Shown: positions 1-7,276 of the stretch, piece after piece | Position numbering within the stretch: the first letter of the stretch is position 1 | Layout of the letters: every line of letters starts with the position of its first letter | Source: Lachnospiraceae bacterium | GTDB lineage: Bacteria; Bacillota_A; Clostridia; Lachnospirales; Lachnospiraceae | Assembly: GCA_009911175.1 (NCBI GenBank) | Contig: QXWX01000138.1 | Span: forward strand, 1-13,654 | Reading direction: 5' to 3' | DNA length: 13,654 bases | The notes under the pieces: model-generated | Database searches by the model: none | What the model was told of the DNA's origin: nothing | The model's input: the letters and a program-made list of their open reading frames with translations, nothing else | Made by a program: the position numbers and the translations under genes

Positions 1-10
1 CTGGCCTTTT

Positions 11-26
11 ATTGAAACGTTGCAAT
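11..26. promoter_or_regulatory. LacI-family-type palindromic operator
   Basis: The 16 bases ATTGAAACGTTGCAAT form an inverted repeat centred on CG. The left half is ATTGAAAC and the reverse complement of the right half is ATTGCAAC, so seven of eight positions match. LacI/GalR regulators typically bind palindromes with a central CG of this kind. The site lies outside every gene in the window, left of the truncated regulator that ends at 81, so its target is probably a gene beyond the left edge. It is not a proper CcpA cre site, because the spacing inside the half-site is one base short. No LacI gene is present here. Confidence 0.45.
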
Positions 27-80
27 AGCCCCAAATAATGCAAGATTTTATTCAAAATTTTTTAAGCGTCAGAGCTGCTT

Positions 81-626
81 TCAGACAGGCTTTCTCACCG
101 CATTGTCATAAAACCGAAAATAATCCGGCCGGTGCCTGGACTGGGTATATTCAAACATCACCCCGTCGCTGTTGTAAGTCTGGCTGCTGACCACTGCCAT
201 GCAATTATAATCCCCGGCATCGATTTTCAGATATTTTTCGTCGATCTCCGTCAGCTTTTCCACCGTCATGATCCGTTTGCTGTTTACGATCGTCATGTGC
301 AGTGTCTGTTCCAGATACTGATAAATGGAATTTTCCGCGATTTCCTTTGTAAGTCCGGGAACCGCTTCCTTTAGAAAATAATTATGGTTCAGGATCAGCG
401 GCAGCTCGTCCAGATAATGCAGACGCTGAATATAATAAACCTCCGCTCCGGCAGGAAATCCCATGGATCGGGCCTGCTTTTCGCTGACCGTACACTCGGT
501 AAATAAAAGCACCCGTGTGATCGGATGATGGCCGTTCCGCAGGGCGGATTCCCGGAAACTATGAAACCATACGAACTTATCGTTCTGGGAAAAGGTGAGC
601 CAGGAGTTTTTTGAGCTTACAAAGAT
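81..626 (-). pseudogene. GntR-family regulator remnant: UTRA effector domain only
   Basis: The frame encodes a UTRA domain, the sugar-sensing part of HutC/TreR-type GntR regulators. Visible family features are the PITRVLLFTE strand, then EVYYIQRLHYLDELPLILN, then the terminal repeat FEYTQSRHRPDYFRFY. The usual N-terminal winged helix-turn-helix of about 70 residues is absent. The frame stays open upstream of the GTG at 512, through residues resembling the start of a UTRA domain (FHSFRESALRNGHHP), and stops at a TAA at 627-629. A protein started at GTG 512 would be about 143 residues and could not bind DNA. A head-to-head junction with the plus-strand frame near 565-650 suggests a deletion or rearrangement took the 5' half. 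Domain assignment is fairly sure; loss of function is inferred. Confidence 0.7.
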
Positions 627-648
627 TTATTACCACCGTCTGGCCTAG

Positions 649-1185
649 GTGGACGATTTCAAAAAGGTACAGGATCAGATCCTGAAATTCGCGCCCACAG
701 TCCCGGAGGAAAAAACATATGATTACTATGATCTGTTCCTGGAAAGACTGAAAGGAAAGATAGAGCCTGCCACCAGCGGCCACGGCTCCATCGACCTGAT
801 CGTGCCCGGCTGTCCAAAGTCATACTGGGAGAGCATGAAGAAGATGAAAGAATCCTTTCACAGATTGAAAAGGCAGCTGTCGCAGGCCGCAACGCGTTTA
901 TCGACCGATTTGGGATTTAAGCTGGATTCCGGCTTTTTGAGTACAGGCTGTAAGGCCGCCCTGGAAACCGTACGATGCGGTGAAAAAGAAATCATAGACT
1001 TAATAGAATGTGGAATGAACGCAAGGGACTGCATTATTTCAAATTGTAAAAACGGCAGCATTCTTATTTCAAGGCCAGAATGCAGGATCAGTGATTACTC
1101 AGAGGATGATCTGGTGGACGTTTCTGTATATGGAAAGCAATTTACATCCATGCGGTTGCTGTCACGATATTTGGAGGAAGTATAA
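649..1185 (+). CDS. Hypothetical protein, composite and probably damaged
   Basis: I do not recognise this 178-residue frame. It would start at a GTG directly after an amber TAG at 646-648. The same frame is open before that TAG from about 565 and reads plausibly as protein (EFFELTKIYYHRLA), so the TAG may be a nonsense mutation in a longer gene. The first half is charged and contains DLIVPGCPKSYW. A different frame at 813-920 also reads protein-like (ILSQIEKAAVAGRNAFIDRF), which hints at a frameshift around 820-845. The second half, with ILISRPECRI, VDVSVYGKQF and TSMRLLSRYLEEV, flows directly into the next gene: its stop at 1183-1185 abuts the ATG at 1186, and a GGAGG site lies within its last codons. 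The 3' half is therefore likely the true partner of the P-loop gene. Function unknown. Confidence 0.4.
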   Translation: MDDFKKVQDQILKFAPTVPEEKTYDYYDLFLERLKGKIEPATSGHGSIDLIVPGCPKSYWESMKKMKESFHRLKRQLSQAATRLSTDLGFKLDSGFLSTGCKAALETVRCGEKEIIDLIECGMNARDCIISNCKNGSILISRPECRISDYSEDDLVDVSVYGKQFTSMRLLSRYLEEV

Positions 1186-1563
1186 ATGTTTTCAATTGAT
1201 GATGTGAGAATCCCGATCAGGATCATGCTGGAGCCTGGAATCTATACGTGCGGAAATATATCTGCAAATGGAAAGACGAAATTGCTGAATCTGTGTAAGG
1301 AGTACGGGATTGCGGGATTCCCGGTATATGGTTATACCTACAATGACTTTTTAAATCATGTGCCATTTTCCGTTCAGGAAGATATACGGCTCGTTTTTAT
1401 CGATCGATATGATTTATTGAAAGAGCAGTTCGCTCCGCAATTTGATCACTGGCCGGATGTGATTTTTATGGTCGATTGTAAGACGGACTGCGCGGCGCTG
1501 GAAGATTCCCAGGAATGCTATATCAATATGGAAAGCGACAGGATCACCGTATGGAATGTGTAA
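1186..1563 (+). CDS. Small P-loop NTPase-like protein
   Basis: This 125-residue protein starts at ATG 1186 after a GGAGG site. Residues 23-31 (GNISANGKT) form a Walker A-like loop, slightly off the classical spacing because five residues separate the first G from GKT. LVFID at 69-73, followed by RYD, is a good Walker B candidate. A second hydrophobic strand ending VIFMVDCK lies near residues 92-99. The protein is much smaller than an AAA or ABC ATPase and has no visible extra domain. Its end overlaps the next gene by 13 bases (ATG at 1551, stop at 1561-1563), which suggests translational coupling. It probably acts with the proteins on either side, but nothing in the sequence gives a substrate. 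The P-loop call is a motif reading only. Confidence 0.6.
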   Translation: MFSIDDVRIPIRIMLEPGIYTCGNISANGKTKLLNLCKEYGIAGFPVYGYTYNDFLNHVPFSVQEDIRLVFIDRYDLLKEQFAPQFDHWPDVIFMVDCKTDCAALEDSQECYINMESDRITVWNV

Positions 1564-2263
1564 TATACTTTGAAGATTATCAGAAGGATGTGCTGAGTAA
1601 GCTATATACATCTGCTTATGAAGAAGAAAATGCATCCATAAGATTTTCAGGCGGAAATGGGAAATTAGCACCAGAAATGGAACGGCTGTTATACGATAAT
1701 CCGGAGGTTTTTATAATTGCAGTTTTGGATATGGTTCCTGAGAACAGTGATATTGTAACAATATACAACCATTTGAAGATGATAGGTAACTGCATCCTGA
1801 ATTTCAAAGGCGATATATCATTATTCCAAATGTTTGTGCAGAATATCGATTTATCAAGGCATTCAAGGAACGTAAACTCTTCCGGAGCCGTGAAGATGTG
1901 GATTTGTGTTTGAATAAAGGGGACTATAGAAAATCCTCATTGCTGAATCAACTTTTTCTGGAAGAAGGAGTATATCATAAGAATTTTGAAAAATATTGTA
2001 AGTTTATCTTGAAATATACGGTCAATCATTGTATCAGCATTGATTCGGTTGAAAATGAGTTGTTTCAAAAGTTTTATCTGGAAGATTGTGATTGTAAAGA
2101 CTGTGATTTCAGCAGGGAGTCGCTTAAGGATAAGTTTATAGATGAGTATGAAGCCACGGAAAGGATATGCCGGAATACTGTCATGGGCGGCACGGAGCAG
2201 GAAAAGAGAAACTGCGATCAATTTCTCGAATTTATCCGGACGGCGGGGCTGGATACGCTTTAG
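1551..2263 (+). pseudogene. Hypothetical partner of the P-loop protein, single-base frameshift
   Basis: Two frames together make one protein of about 237 residues. The first runs from ATG 1551 and contains FIIAVLDMVPENSDIVTIYN. The second continues from about 1811 with RYIIIPNVCAEYRFIKAF and ends at 2263. The switch from the first to the second frame needs one missing base, most simply near 1806-1811 (the AAAGG stretch), which joins NFKG to RYIIIPN. After the shift the first frame goes on as unrelated residues to 1913. The joined protein alternates hydrophobic strands with acidic turns in its first half and is helical and Cys/Asp-rich near the end (EDCDCKDCDFS). It vaguely recalls TOPRIM-like or DUF4435-like proteins, but I see no diagnostic motif. 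The overlap with the preceding gene argues they work together. Confidence 0.55.
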
Positions 2264-2337
2264 AGCATCCGGTCCGTCCATTCAATAAGCTTCTTTTTTT
2301 TCAATATTCCCGTTTATATCAGCCAGACAGGAGGCAG

Positions 2338-2718
2338 GTGAAGCTTGTTTACGCCGAGGTGGAGTACAAGAACACCAGCAGCCAGACATATCATGACGCG
2401 TGGTACTTCGCGGACCTGATTCCAATCGTAAAGAACGGCAATACCTGTCAGGTATTCGACCGTGCGAATGAAACCTGCGATTACGTAGAAAATGAAAATA
2501 CCGGCGTGCGGAATATTATGTGCTATGCGGATGTTTCCGGAGGCGGAAGCGGACCGAAAAATTATATTCCGGAGATCAAGCCGGGAGAAAGCGTCACGAT
2601 CCGCTTTGCCTGGTTAGTTAATGAAGACGAGCTTGACAAGCTGTATCTGAACCTGAGAGGAGAAACTGTATTTACCGACGAAGGGTTGGAGATCGGGTTT
2701 GTAGATCTGAAGCTGTGA
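2338..2718 (+). pseudogene. C-terminal fragment of a probable extracellular beta-sandwich (DUF4352/DUF5067-like) protein
   Basis: The last 126 residues of this frame read like the C-terminal part of a secreted immunoglobulin-like sheet domain. Features are VYAEVEYKNTSS, then a DLIPI strand, a PEIKPGESVTIRFAWLV stretch and a final EIGFVDLKL strand. Firmicute lipoproteins with telokin-like domains show this pattern. There is no signal peptide or lipobox, and the sequence before about 2338 is unrelated and low in complexity (a run of eight T near 2293-2300), so the 5' part is missing. A GTG at 2338 sits three bases after AGGAGG, but it starts in the middle of a beta strand, so I regard that as chance. 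The fragment ends shortly before a strong terminator. The family is a guess from pattern; the truncation is more certain. Confidence 0.45.
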
Positions 2719-2746
2719 TGGAAGGATCAGAATTCAAGATAGAAAT

Positions 2747-2788
2747 CGTGAAAAAGGCTGCTTTGCGAAAGAGGCAGTCTTTTTCACG
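2747..2788 (+). terminator. Intrinsic terminator, possibly bidirectional
   Basis: A 15-base stem (2747-2761 with 2774-2788, one G-U pair) encloses a 12-base loop. The outer arms carry an A5 run on the left and a T5 run on the right, as in bidirectional terminators. It lies about 30 bases after the stop at 2718 and separates the worn left region from the promoter at 2860. Confidence 0.75.
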
Positions 2789-2859
2789 CTGAAGGATTCT
2801 TAAGGGAGACTATGAGCTTGACCAGATAAAAGAAGAGCAATTTATTTCTTGGCCATTCA

Positions 2860-2925
2860 TGTCCGATTTTGCATTGCATCATGTCATATTTCGCACTATG
2901 GCTTTCCTATTCTGAATGCTATACT
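2860..2925 (+). promoter_or_regulatory. P1: AraC-type activated promoter of the GH43/deglycosidase operon
   Basis: Two direct half-sites lie 22 bp apart: TGTCCGATTTTGCAT at 2860-2874 and TGTCATATTTCGCAC at 2882-2896. The -10 TATACT is at 2920-2925 with an upstream TG (extended -10), starting 38 bp after the start of the second half-site. The expected -35 position (2897-2902, TATGGC) is poor and directly abuts the second half-site, as in activator-dependent class II promoters. The same layout, with identical 22 and 38 bp distances, recurs at 7186 and 8936. The likely activator is the AraC-family protein at 7749-8792; that link is inferred. Confidence 0.75.
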
Positions 2926-2929
2926 GATT

Positions 2930-3058
2930 CTATAATCTATCAGCAAATAAGCACCTGCTGTTTTTGCCGAGGCCGTTTTAGAACCAGAACCATAAGCCGA
3001 TACTGCTGGACATATGGCTTCTCGCCTTTCTTCTGTCATTCCATAGAACAGGTGCTTC
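2930..3058 (+). other. Extra leader segment in P1 with inverted repeats at both ends
   Basis: Between the P1 -10 region and the A-rich ribosome binding site lie about 129 bases that are absent from the otherwise very similar P2 promoter. AAGCACCTG at 2949-2957 and CAGGTGCTT at 3049-3057 are perfect 9-bp inverted repeats that could close a long stem ending eight bases before the GGAGG at 3066. A smaller AAGCC/GGCTT pair lies inside. It could be a MITE-like insertion, or a structured leader RNA lost from P2. No known riboswitch class was recognised. Apart from this, the terminator and the promoter, the gene-free stretch 2719-3079 shows nothing else. Confidence 0.45.
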
Positions 3059-3079
3059 AAAAAAAGGAGGCCGCAAAAA

Positions 3080-4129
3080 ATGAAACATTTCCAGAACAAG
3101 AGAAACCCCGTACTCCTATTAGAATATCACGTACCGGACAGCGAGGCGCATGTGATGCCCGACGGAACGCTCTATATCTACGGAAGCTTCGACGACCGGG
3201 AGGATGTATTCTGCAGTGAAAAATACCACGTCGTATCCACGCCGGACATGGAACACTGGACGATCCATGATATCTCGTTTACCGGGCAGCAGGTTCCTTG
3301 GTACAACGATCCGGACGCGCCCAAGTACCCCGGGATCGATTGGTCCAGACCTACGCCGTTTATCCGGAAAATGCTCGAGGCAGCGCGGGAAAACGGCGAT
3401 GACATGAAGGAAAAATTTGAACAGGAAGGCGAAAAAGATAAGCCTGCGTTATTATTTGCGCCGGACTGCCTGGAACGTGACGGAAAATATTATCTCTATT
3501 TCTGTATGCCCGATGATAGCGAGGGAGTGGCTGTTTCCGACCGCCCGGAAGGGCCCTTTGCCGATCCGGTACAGCTTCCCTGCGGCGGGATCGATCCGGC
3601 CGTATTCATCGACGATGACGGACAGGCTTACTATTACTGGGGGCAGCTCTTTTCCCACGGCGTGAGACTGAATCCGGATATGGTGTCGTTTAACCCGGAA
3701 GGGATTCGGGATGATCTGGTCACGGAGGAAACGCATTTTTTCCATGAAGGATCCTCCATGAGAAAGATCGGAGACACCTATTATTATGTATACGCCGACA
3801 TGGAGCGGGGGAAACCTACGTCCCTCGGCTATTCCACAGGCAAGTCTCCGCTGGGACCATTTACCTATCGGGGAATCATTATCGACAACGACGGCTGCGA
3901 CCCCAGTATGACCGCAAAGGACCAAAGCGCGGAGTTGCTTTTTACAGCTATTCAGCGGAATTTGGTTTATCAAAGACACTGGAAGATTGTTTTGAAGATG
4001 TACACGATATGGGGGCGCACGGGATCGAGATCCTGGCGAATACGCATATTGAAAACTATCCCTATCCCACCGACGAATGGGTGGACAAATGGTTCCGCCT
4101 GTGTGATAAGTGTGAGATCGTCCCGGTAG
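3080..4129 (+). CDS. GH43 glycosidase, truncated and fused out of frame to the next gene
   Basis: Residues 1-276 are a family 43 five-bladed beta-propeller enzyme, the group of beta-xylosidases and alpha-L-arabinofuranosidases, probably intracellular since no signal peptide is seen. The catalytic triad is readable: general base D20 ([13 protein letters not shown]), pKa-modulating D172 ([20 protein letters not shown]) and general acid E223 ([17 protein letters not shown]). The start ATG 3080 follows AAAAAAAGGAGG. The family normally continues past GCDP with another propeller strand and often a C-terminal beta-sandwich. Here the homology stops at residue 276 (3907), and the remaining 73 residues are an out-of-frame reading of the downstream isomerase-like gene. 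A deletion therefore removed the GH43 3' end. The truncated enzyme lacks part of the propeller and is probably inactive. Substrate cannot be told. Confidence 0.8.
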   Translation: MKHFQNKRNPVLLLEYHVPDSEAHVMPDGTLYIYGSFDDREDVFCSEKYHVVSTPDMEHWTIHDISFTGQQVPWYNDPDAPKYPGIDWSRPTPFIRKMLEAARENGDDMKEKFEQEGEKDKPALLFAPDCLERDGKYYLYFCMPDDSEGVAVSDRPEGPFADPVQLPCGGIDPAVFIDDDGQAYYYWGQLFSHGVRLNPDMVSFNPEGIRDDLVTEETHFFHEGSSMRKIGDTYYYVYADMERGKPTSLGYSTGKSPLGPFTYRGIIIDNDGCDPSMTAKDQSAELLFTAIQRNLVYQRHWKIVLKMYTIWGRTGSRSWRIRILKTIPIPPTNGWTNGSACVISVRSSR

Positions 4130-4770
4130 AATACGGAAACTGGATCGACTCCCATGTATTGGGCGACAGGGACCTTACGACCGAGGAATCCTATGAGATG
4201 CTGGCAAGAGATATACGGCTTGCCCACAGGCTGGGATTCAAGGTGATGCGGACGAAGATGCCTGTGATCTCCAATGAGCTTGCCCCGGTAAAAAACTGGA
4301 GAGAGATCATCAAAATGGCGCTTCCGCTGGCAGAAGAGCTGGATATTATGATGTGCCCGGAGATCCATACGCCGACCAATCTGAAAGGCCAGATGGTAAC
4401 AGATTTCGTAGATTTTATCAAAGAAACGGGAACAAAGCATTTTGGCCTGAATATTGATTTCAGTGTTTTCAGGCTCAAATTTGGAGAAAACGAGTTCAGG
4501 GATCCGCTTTACACGCCGAATGCTCCGGAGGATATCATACCGCTTCTGCCGTATATTTACTGCTGTCACGCAAAATTTATTAATATGAGCGATGACTTTG
4601 AGGAGACAACGATACCTTATAAAGAGATCATCCGGATATTGAAGGAGCATGACTGGGACGGATATCTGCTGAGTGAATACGAAGGCGCGGATAAATATGA
4701 TTTCGGGTATGAGGTAGGACAGACTTTGAGAAAACAGCACATCATGCTGAAAAATGAGATCGGAGATTGA
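4009..4770 (+). CDS. Sugar isomerase/epimerase-like TIM barrel, probable C-glycoside deglycosidase alpha subunit (5' end damaged)
   Basis: This is a xylose-isomerase-like (AP endonuclease 2 fold) TIM barrel. Counting from the ATG at 4009, candidate metal ligands are E118 (MCPEIHTPT), D150 (GLNIDFSVF), H187 ([10 protein letters not shown]) and E223 (LLSEYEGAD); H120 in the EIH motif could be a base. The true N-terminus lies upstream in the same frame ([20 protein letters not shown] from 3925) and has no start codon in frame. An ATG at 3908 (MTAKDQ) would fit if one A were restored in the CAAAG run near 3923-3927, so a one-base deletion is likely. As it stands, expression would need internal initiation at 4009, which has no clear ribosome site. 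The next gene is a DUF6379-type protein, the known beta-subunit family, and this pairing is the hallmark of C-glycoside deglycosidases such as DfgAB. Fold sure; activity inferred. Confidence 0.75.
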   Translation: MGAHGIEILANTHIENYPYPTDEWVDKWFRLCDKCEIVPVEYGNWIDSHVLGDRDLTTEESYEMLARDIRLAHRLGFKVMRTKMPVISNELAPVKNWREIIKMALPLAEELDIMMCPEIHTPTNLKGQMVTDFVDFIKETGTKHFGLNIDFSVFRLKFGENEFRDPLYTPNAPEDIIPLLPYIYCCHAKFINMSDDFEETTIPYKEIIRILKEHDWDGYLLSEYEGADKYDFGYEVGQTLRKQHIMLKNEIGD

Positions 4771-4783
4771 GGAGGGGAACGGC

Positions 4784-5224
4784 ATGGAAAAAGAAGTTAT
4801 TCAGTCAGTTGGATTTAGAAATATAAAAGAGAACGGAAAAATCACAGGATTTCAGTTTAAGGTCCGGCTCCCCTATTACCGCGGGATCTTCCTGAGCCAG
4901 CTTCGGCCGGGAACACTGTATATTGACGGGGAAAAATTTGAAAAAGAGGAGATCGTCTGGAATATTAAGGGTGAAGACTACACTCTGGAAGAAATGAAAA
5001 CAGATTTTCAGACACACTGGGCAGTCACCGAGCCGGCAGTGCTGAAGGTGAAGAAAGAAGGAGGGCTGGCGCAGGGCTTCCATGATATCACATATGGCTT
5101 TTGCTTTACTTCCTCCTATATGCCTCCGATCATCCAGGACCATCTGGACCCGGATGAAGAACCATTTGTATTTATGCCGGAGTTCGGGCATCACGTAAAT
5201 AAGAGACGTCTGATCATCGTATAA
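4784..5224 (+). CDS. DUF6379 protein, probable C-glycoside deglycosidase beta subunit
   Basis: The 146-residue protein has the pattern of DUF6379, now known as the C-glycoside deglycosidase beta-subunit domain. It shows a start with GKITGFQFKVRLPYYRGIFL, then TLYIDGEKF, GEDYTLEEM, LKVKKEGGLAQGFHD and a SSYMPP turn. In characterised enzymes this small beta protein forms a complex with a metal-binding TIM-barrel alpha subunit. Together they cleave the C-C bond of 3-oxo-C-glycosides by a base-assisted elimination. I chose the ATG at 4784 because GGAGG lies at 4771-4775, right after the TGA of the alpha gene, at ideal spacing. An upstream in-frame ATG at 4754 overlaps the alpha gene and has no such site. 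The gene looks intact and of normal length. The oxidoreductase that makes the 3-oxo substrate is not in the window, so the actual substrate remains open. Confidence 0.78.
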   Translation: MEKEVIQSVGFRNIKENGKITGFQFKVRLPYYRGIFLSQLRPGTLYIDGEKFEKEEIVWNIKGEDYTLEEMKTDFQTHWAVTEPAVLKVKKEGGLAQGFHDITYGFCFTSSYMPPIIQDHLDPDEEPFVFMPEFGHHVNKRRLIIV

Positions 5225-5240
5225 TACACTTTGAAAATAA

Positions 5241-5287
5241 GAGAAAGAAGCCTCCTGCCTGTTCGGGGAAGAGGCTTCCTCTCTCAT
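5241..5287. terminator. Bidirectional terminator between convergent genes
   Basis: The arms around GAAGCCTC (5247-5254) and GAGGCTTC (5271-5278) pair perfectly, and the outer GAGAAA/CTCTCTC partly extends the stem. On the minus strand the hairpin is followed by a T-rich stretch (TTTCTCTTATTTTC), so it serves best for the gene ending at 5338, but it also closes the deglycosidase operon ending at 5224. Confidence 0.65.
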
Positions 5288-5337
5288 TTGGGTGAAATGA
5301 GAATCATAACCGGTATATAACCGGCATCTTTTTGTAT

Positions 5338-7044
5338 TTATGGTGTTTCGTTTTGCACCTTTCCAAACCGGACCTCGCAATCCTTCCGGAAAAAAGAGAT
5401 TCCATAACAATCAATTTTTTTATAACCTTCCGCGCGCAGCTCCTCCATATATTTTTTATCATAGATCTGATCAAGAGCCTTCTGGGCATCCATTTCCAAA
5501 TCATCAATCTCATTCGATACCTTGACTTCCAGAATAAAGGACCTGCCCCGCAAGGAAGGACTCCTCACCATGATATCAGAACGTCCGTTGCCTGATTCGC
5601 GGTTGGACTTCACCAGGTAATTTTCGCTTTGGCTAAGGATTCCGGTAAGAAATCCGTGATAAAAGTTCTCGGCACTATCGTAGAAGCTGATCGTACGCAA
5701 AAGCTGTCCGTTTAATATATCTGTCATCCTCTGGGCGTTTCCATCTTCCATCGCACGGTAGAGATCATGAAAATCTTCTTTTTGTATCATAGCTTTCAGC
5801 CAGTTCATAATCGTATTCTGATAAATAGTCTTTACTTCTATATTGGGAATCCGCACCCGCAAAAAGACAGAAGACTCCTTAAAGTACTCGCTTTCTTTCG
5901 TCAGATATCCAGTAAAATAAAGGAAATTCCACAAATTTTCCCCATTACCGTGCATATCCCCGTAGGTGACCTCTTCATGAACCTGTATATCTAAGGTTCC
6001 TCCTTTTAAAAGAGTTTCAATCTGTCTTTTCATCTCCCGGTCAGCCCTGGCGATCATGTCCTTAATGATATCATTGGAACTGGTATTGACCCAGTAGGGA
6101 TGCGGGAAAGCGTTGACATCCGCATACAAATCATACATAAAGTTGATTACACTCCACGGATTATAAACCTCCGTATTGCCAAATGAATATCCATCATACC
6201 ATTCTTTCAGGATCGGAAAGCGGCTCTCGACTCCATAGTATGTCATCATCTGCCGTGTTTCCGGTTCTGTAAAACCAAAATGTTCACTATATCTCCGGTC
6301 AAGCACAGATATCATCCTCAGATGATTCAGCCCGGTAAATATACTTTCCTTCGAAATCCTCAGACACCCGGTAATGACTGCAAATTGCAGAAAATCATTC
6401 GTCTTCAGCGCAGACTCAAATAAAGAGCGGATGAAATCCACCATTTCCTCATAAAATCCCCGAAAATACGCATTTTCCAACGGCACATCATATTCATCGA
6501 TCAAAATCACCGTATTTTTACCCGTTGCCTGATGAAGGCATTTGCTTAAAAATTCCAGTGCTCCGGAATAATCATCATATTCCGCTTTTCGATCTGCAAT
6601 TTTCCGGAACAGTTCCTTATCCTCTTCACCGATTTTATCAGCTGCTAATATATACTGGTGCCTTTGAAATTCGTCCGCGATTGCTTTTTTTATCTTGCCG
6701 TAAGCTGATTCAAAGGTTGGCTGCTTCGCTGATTTCAGCGTCAGGTTGATGACAGGATACTTTCCCATATGTTCCGTATATTCTCCGCCCTGCTCCATAA
6801 TCTTTAAGCCCTGGAAAAGGGATTGGTTCGCCTCATTTTTCTTCACGTCTCCCGTATCCTCATAAAAGTATCTGAGCATACTGAGATTTAAGGTTTTGCC
6901 AAAACGTCTTGGACGGGTAAACAGATTGACTTCTCCCTTTAAATCCATCAGTTCCTTAATGAGCATGGTCTTATCCACGTAGTAATAACCATTCTTTATT
7001 ATTTTTTCAAAATTATCAACACCGATCGGCAATGGTTTCTTCAT
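5338..7044 (-). CDS. AAA-ATPase_like protein with C-terminal PD-(D/E)XK nuclease-like domain
   Basis: This 568-residue protein belongs to the AAA-ATPase_like plus PDDEXK_9 architecture, often present in many copies in Bacteroidetes and Clostridia and of unknown role. The N-terminus ([24 protein letters not shown]) is typical. The Walker A is the family's TRPRRFGKT at residues 43-51. Walker B is VILIDEYD at 179-186, with a sensor-like [15 protein letters not shown] further on. Near residue 490-510 the nuclease-like motif reads GRSDIMV followed by FILEVKV. The ATG at 7044 is preferred over the GTG six bases upstream because GGAGG (minus strand, 7052-7056) is at proper spacing for it. The length is close to full for the family and no damage is seen. 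It sits between two pieces of a sugar regulon with its own promoter and is probably an unrelated insertion. Confidence 0.85.
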   Translation of the reverse strand: MKKPLPIGVDNFEKIIKNGYYYVDKTMLIKELMDLKGEVNLFTRPRRFGKTLNLSMLRYFYEDTGDVKKNEANQSLFQGLKIMEQGGEYTEHMGKYPVINLTLKSAKQPTFESAYGKIKKAIADEFQRHQYILAADKIGEEDKELFRKIADRKAEYDDYSGALEFLSKCLHQATGKNTVILIDEYDVPLENAYFRGFYEEMVDFIRSLFESALKTNDFLQFAVITGCLRISKESIFTGLNHLRMISVLDRRYSEHFGFTEPETRQMMTYYGVESRFPILKEWYDGYSFGNTEVYNPWSVINFMYDLYADVNAFPHPYWVNTSSNDIIKDMIARADREMKRQIETLLKGGTLDIQVHEEVTYGDMHGNGENLWNFLYFTGYLTKESEYFKESSVFLRVRIPNIEVKTIYQNTIMNWLKAMIQKEDFHDLYRAMEDGNAQRMTDILNGQLLRTISFYDSAENFYHGFLTGILSQSENYLVKSNRESGNGRSDIMVRSPSLRGRSFILEVKVSNEIDDLEMDAQKALDQIYDKKYMEELRAEGYKKIDCYGISFFRKDCEVRFGKVQNETP

Positions 7045-7127
7045 GATCACACCTCCATCATAACTTATAAAGCTACACGGTTACTTCAAATATCGCTTGT
7101 CGTTTTGAACCGTTACCAATATCTATC

Positions 7128-7156
7128 AGTATATCCGTTTTTTGCCTTCCGCGCAA
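7128..7156 (-). promoter_or_regulatory. Promoter of the AAA-ATPase_like gene
   Basis: On the minus strand TTGCGC (7156-7151) and TATACT (7133-7128) are separated by 17 bases, a sigma-A arrangement. The predicted leader to the ATG at 7044 is about 77 bases. Only two of the -35 bases differ from consensus. Confidence 0.55.
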
Positions 7157-7185
7157 GTATGTTACTGGTTACAGTTCACGATAAA

Positions 7186-7251
7186 TGTCCGATTTTACGC
7201 TGTGTTATGTCATATTTTCCACTGTTTTTTTCCCATGCCGGATGTTATACT
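7186..7251 (+). promoter_or_regulatory. P2: second copy of the AraC-type promoter
   Basis: Half-sites TGTCCGATTTTACGC (7186-7200) and TGTCATATTTTCCAC (7208-7222) are 22 bp apart. The extended -10 TGTTATACT ends at 7251, with TATACT starting 38 bp after the second half-site. P1 and P2 also share much of the spacer sequence and the A-rich GGAG ribosome site, so they probably arose by duplication. Unlike P1, the ribosome site (7263-7266) follows the -10 almost immediately, giving a very short leader. Confidence 0.72.
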
Positions 7252-7276
7252 GATTTAAAAAAGGAGACGGCAAAAA

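Noticed and set aside
12..25. CcpA catabolite-control (cre) site
   Set aside because: The palindrome resembles cre, but the spacing between the TGNAA part and CG is one base short; it fits a general LacI-type operator better.
2167..2337. N-terminal extension of the surface-protein fragment back to ATG 2167
   Set aside because: That part is an out-of-frame reading of the end of the gene finishing at 2263 and of low-complexity spacer, with no signal peptide.
3970..4785. Long minus-strand frame of 271 codons
   Set aside because: It lies antisense to the TIM-barrel gene, has no protein-family features and no ribosome site; the plus strand has clear motifs.
5309..5336. Second terminator from the CCGGT/ACCGG hairpin followed by CATCTTTTT
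   Set aside because: The stem is only five base pairs and the better hairpin at 5241-5287 already serves both genes.
4805..5410. Minus-strand frame of 201 codons
   Set aside because: It overlaps the DUF6379-type gene and the end of the AAA-ATPase_like gene and crosses the terminator; it is a shadow.
7077..7115. Regulatory hairpin in the leader of the AAA-ATPase_like gene
   Set aside because: The arms pair only with a four-base bulge and match no known leader motif; too weak to list.
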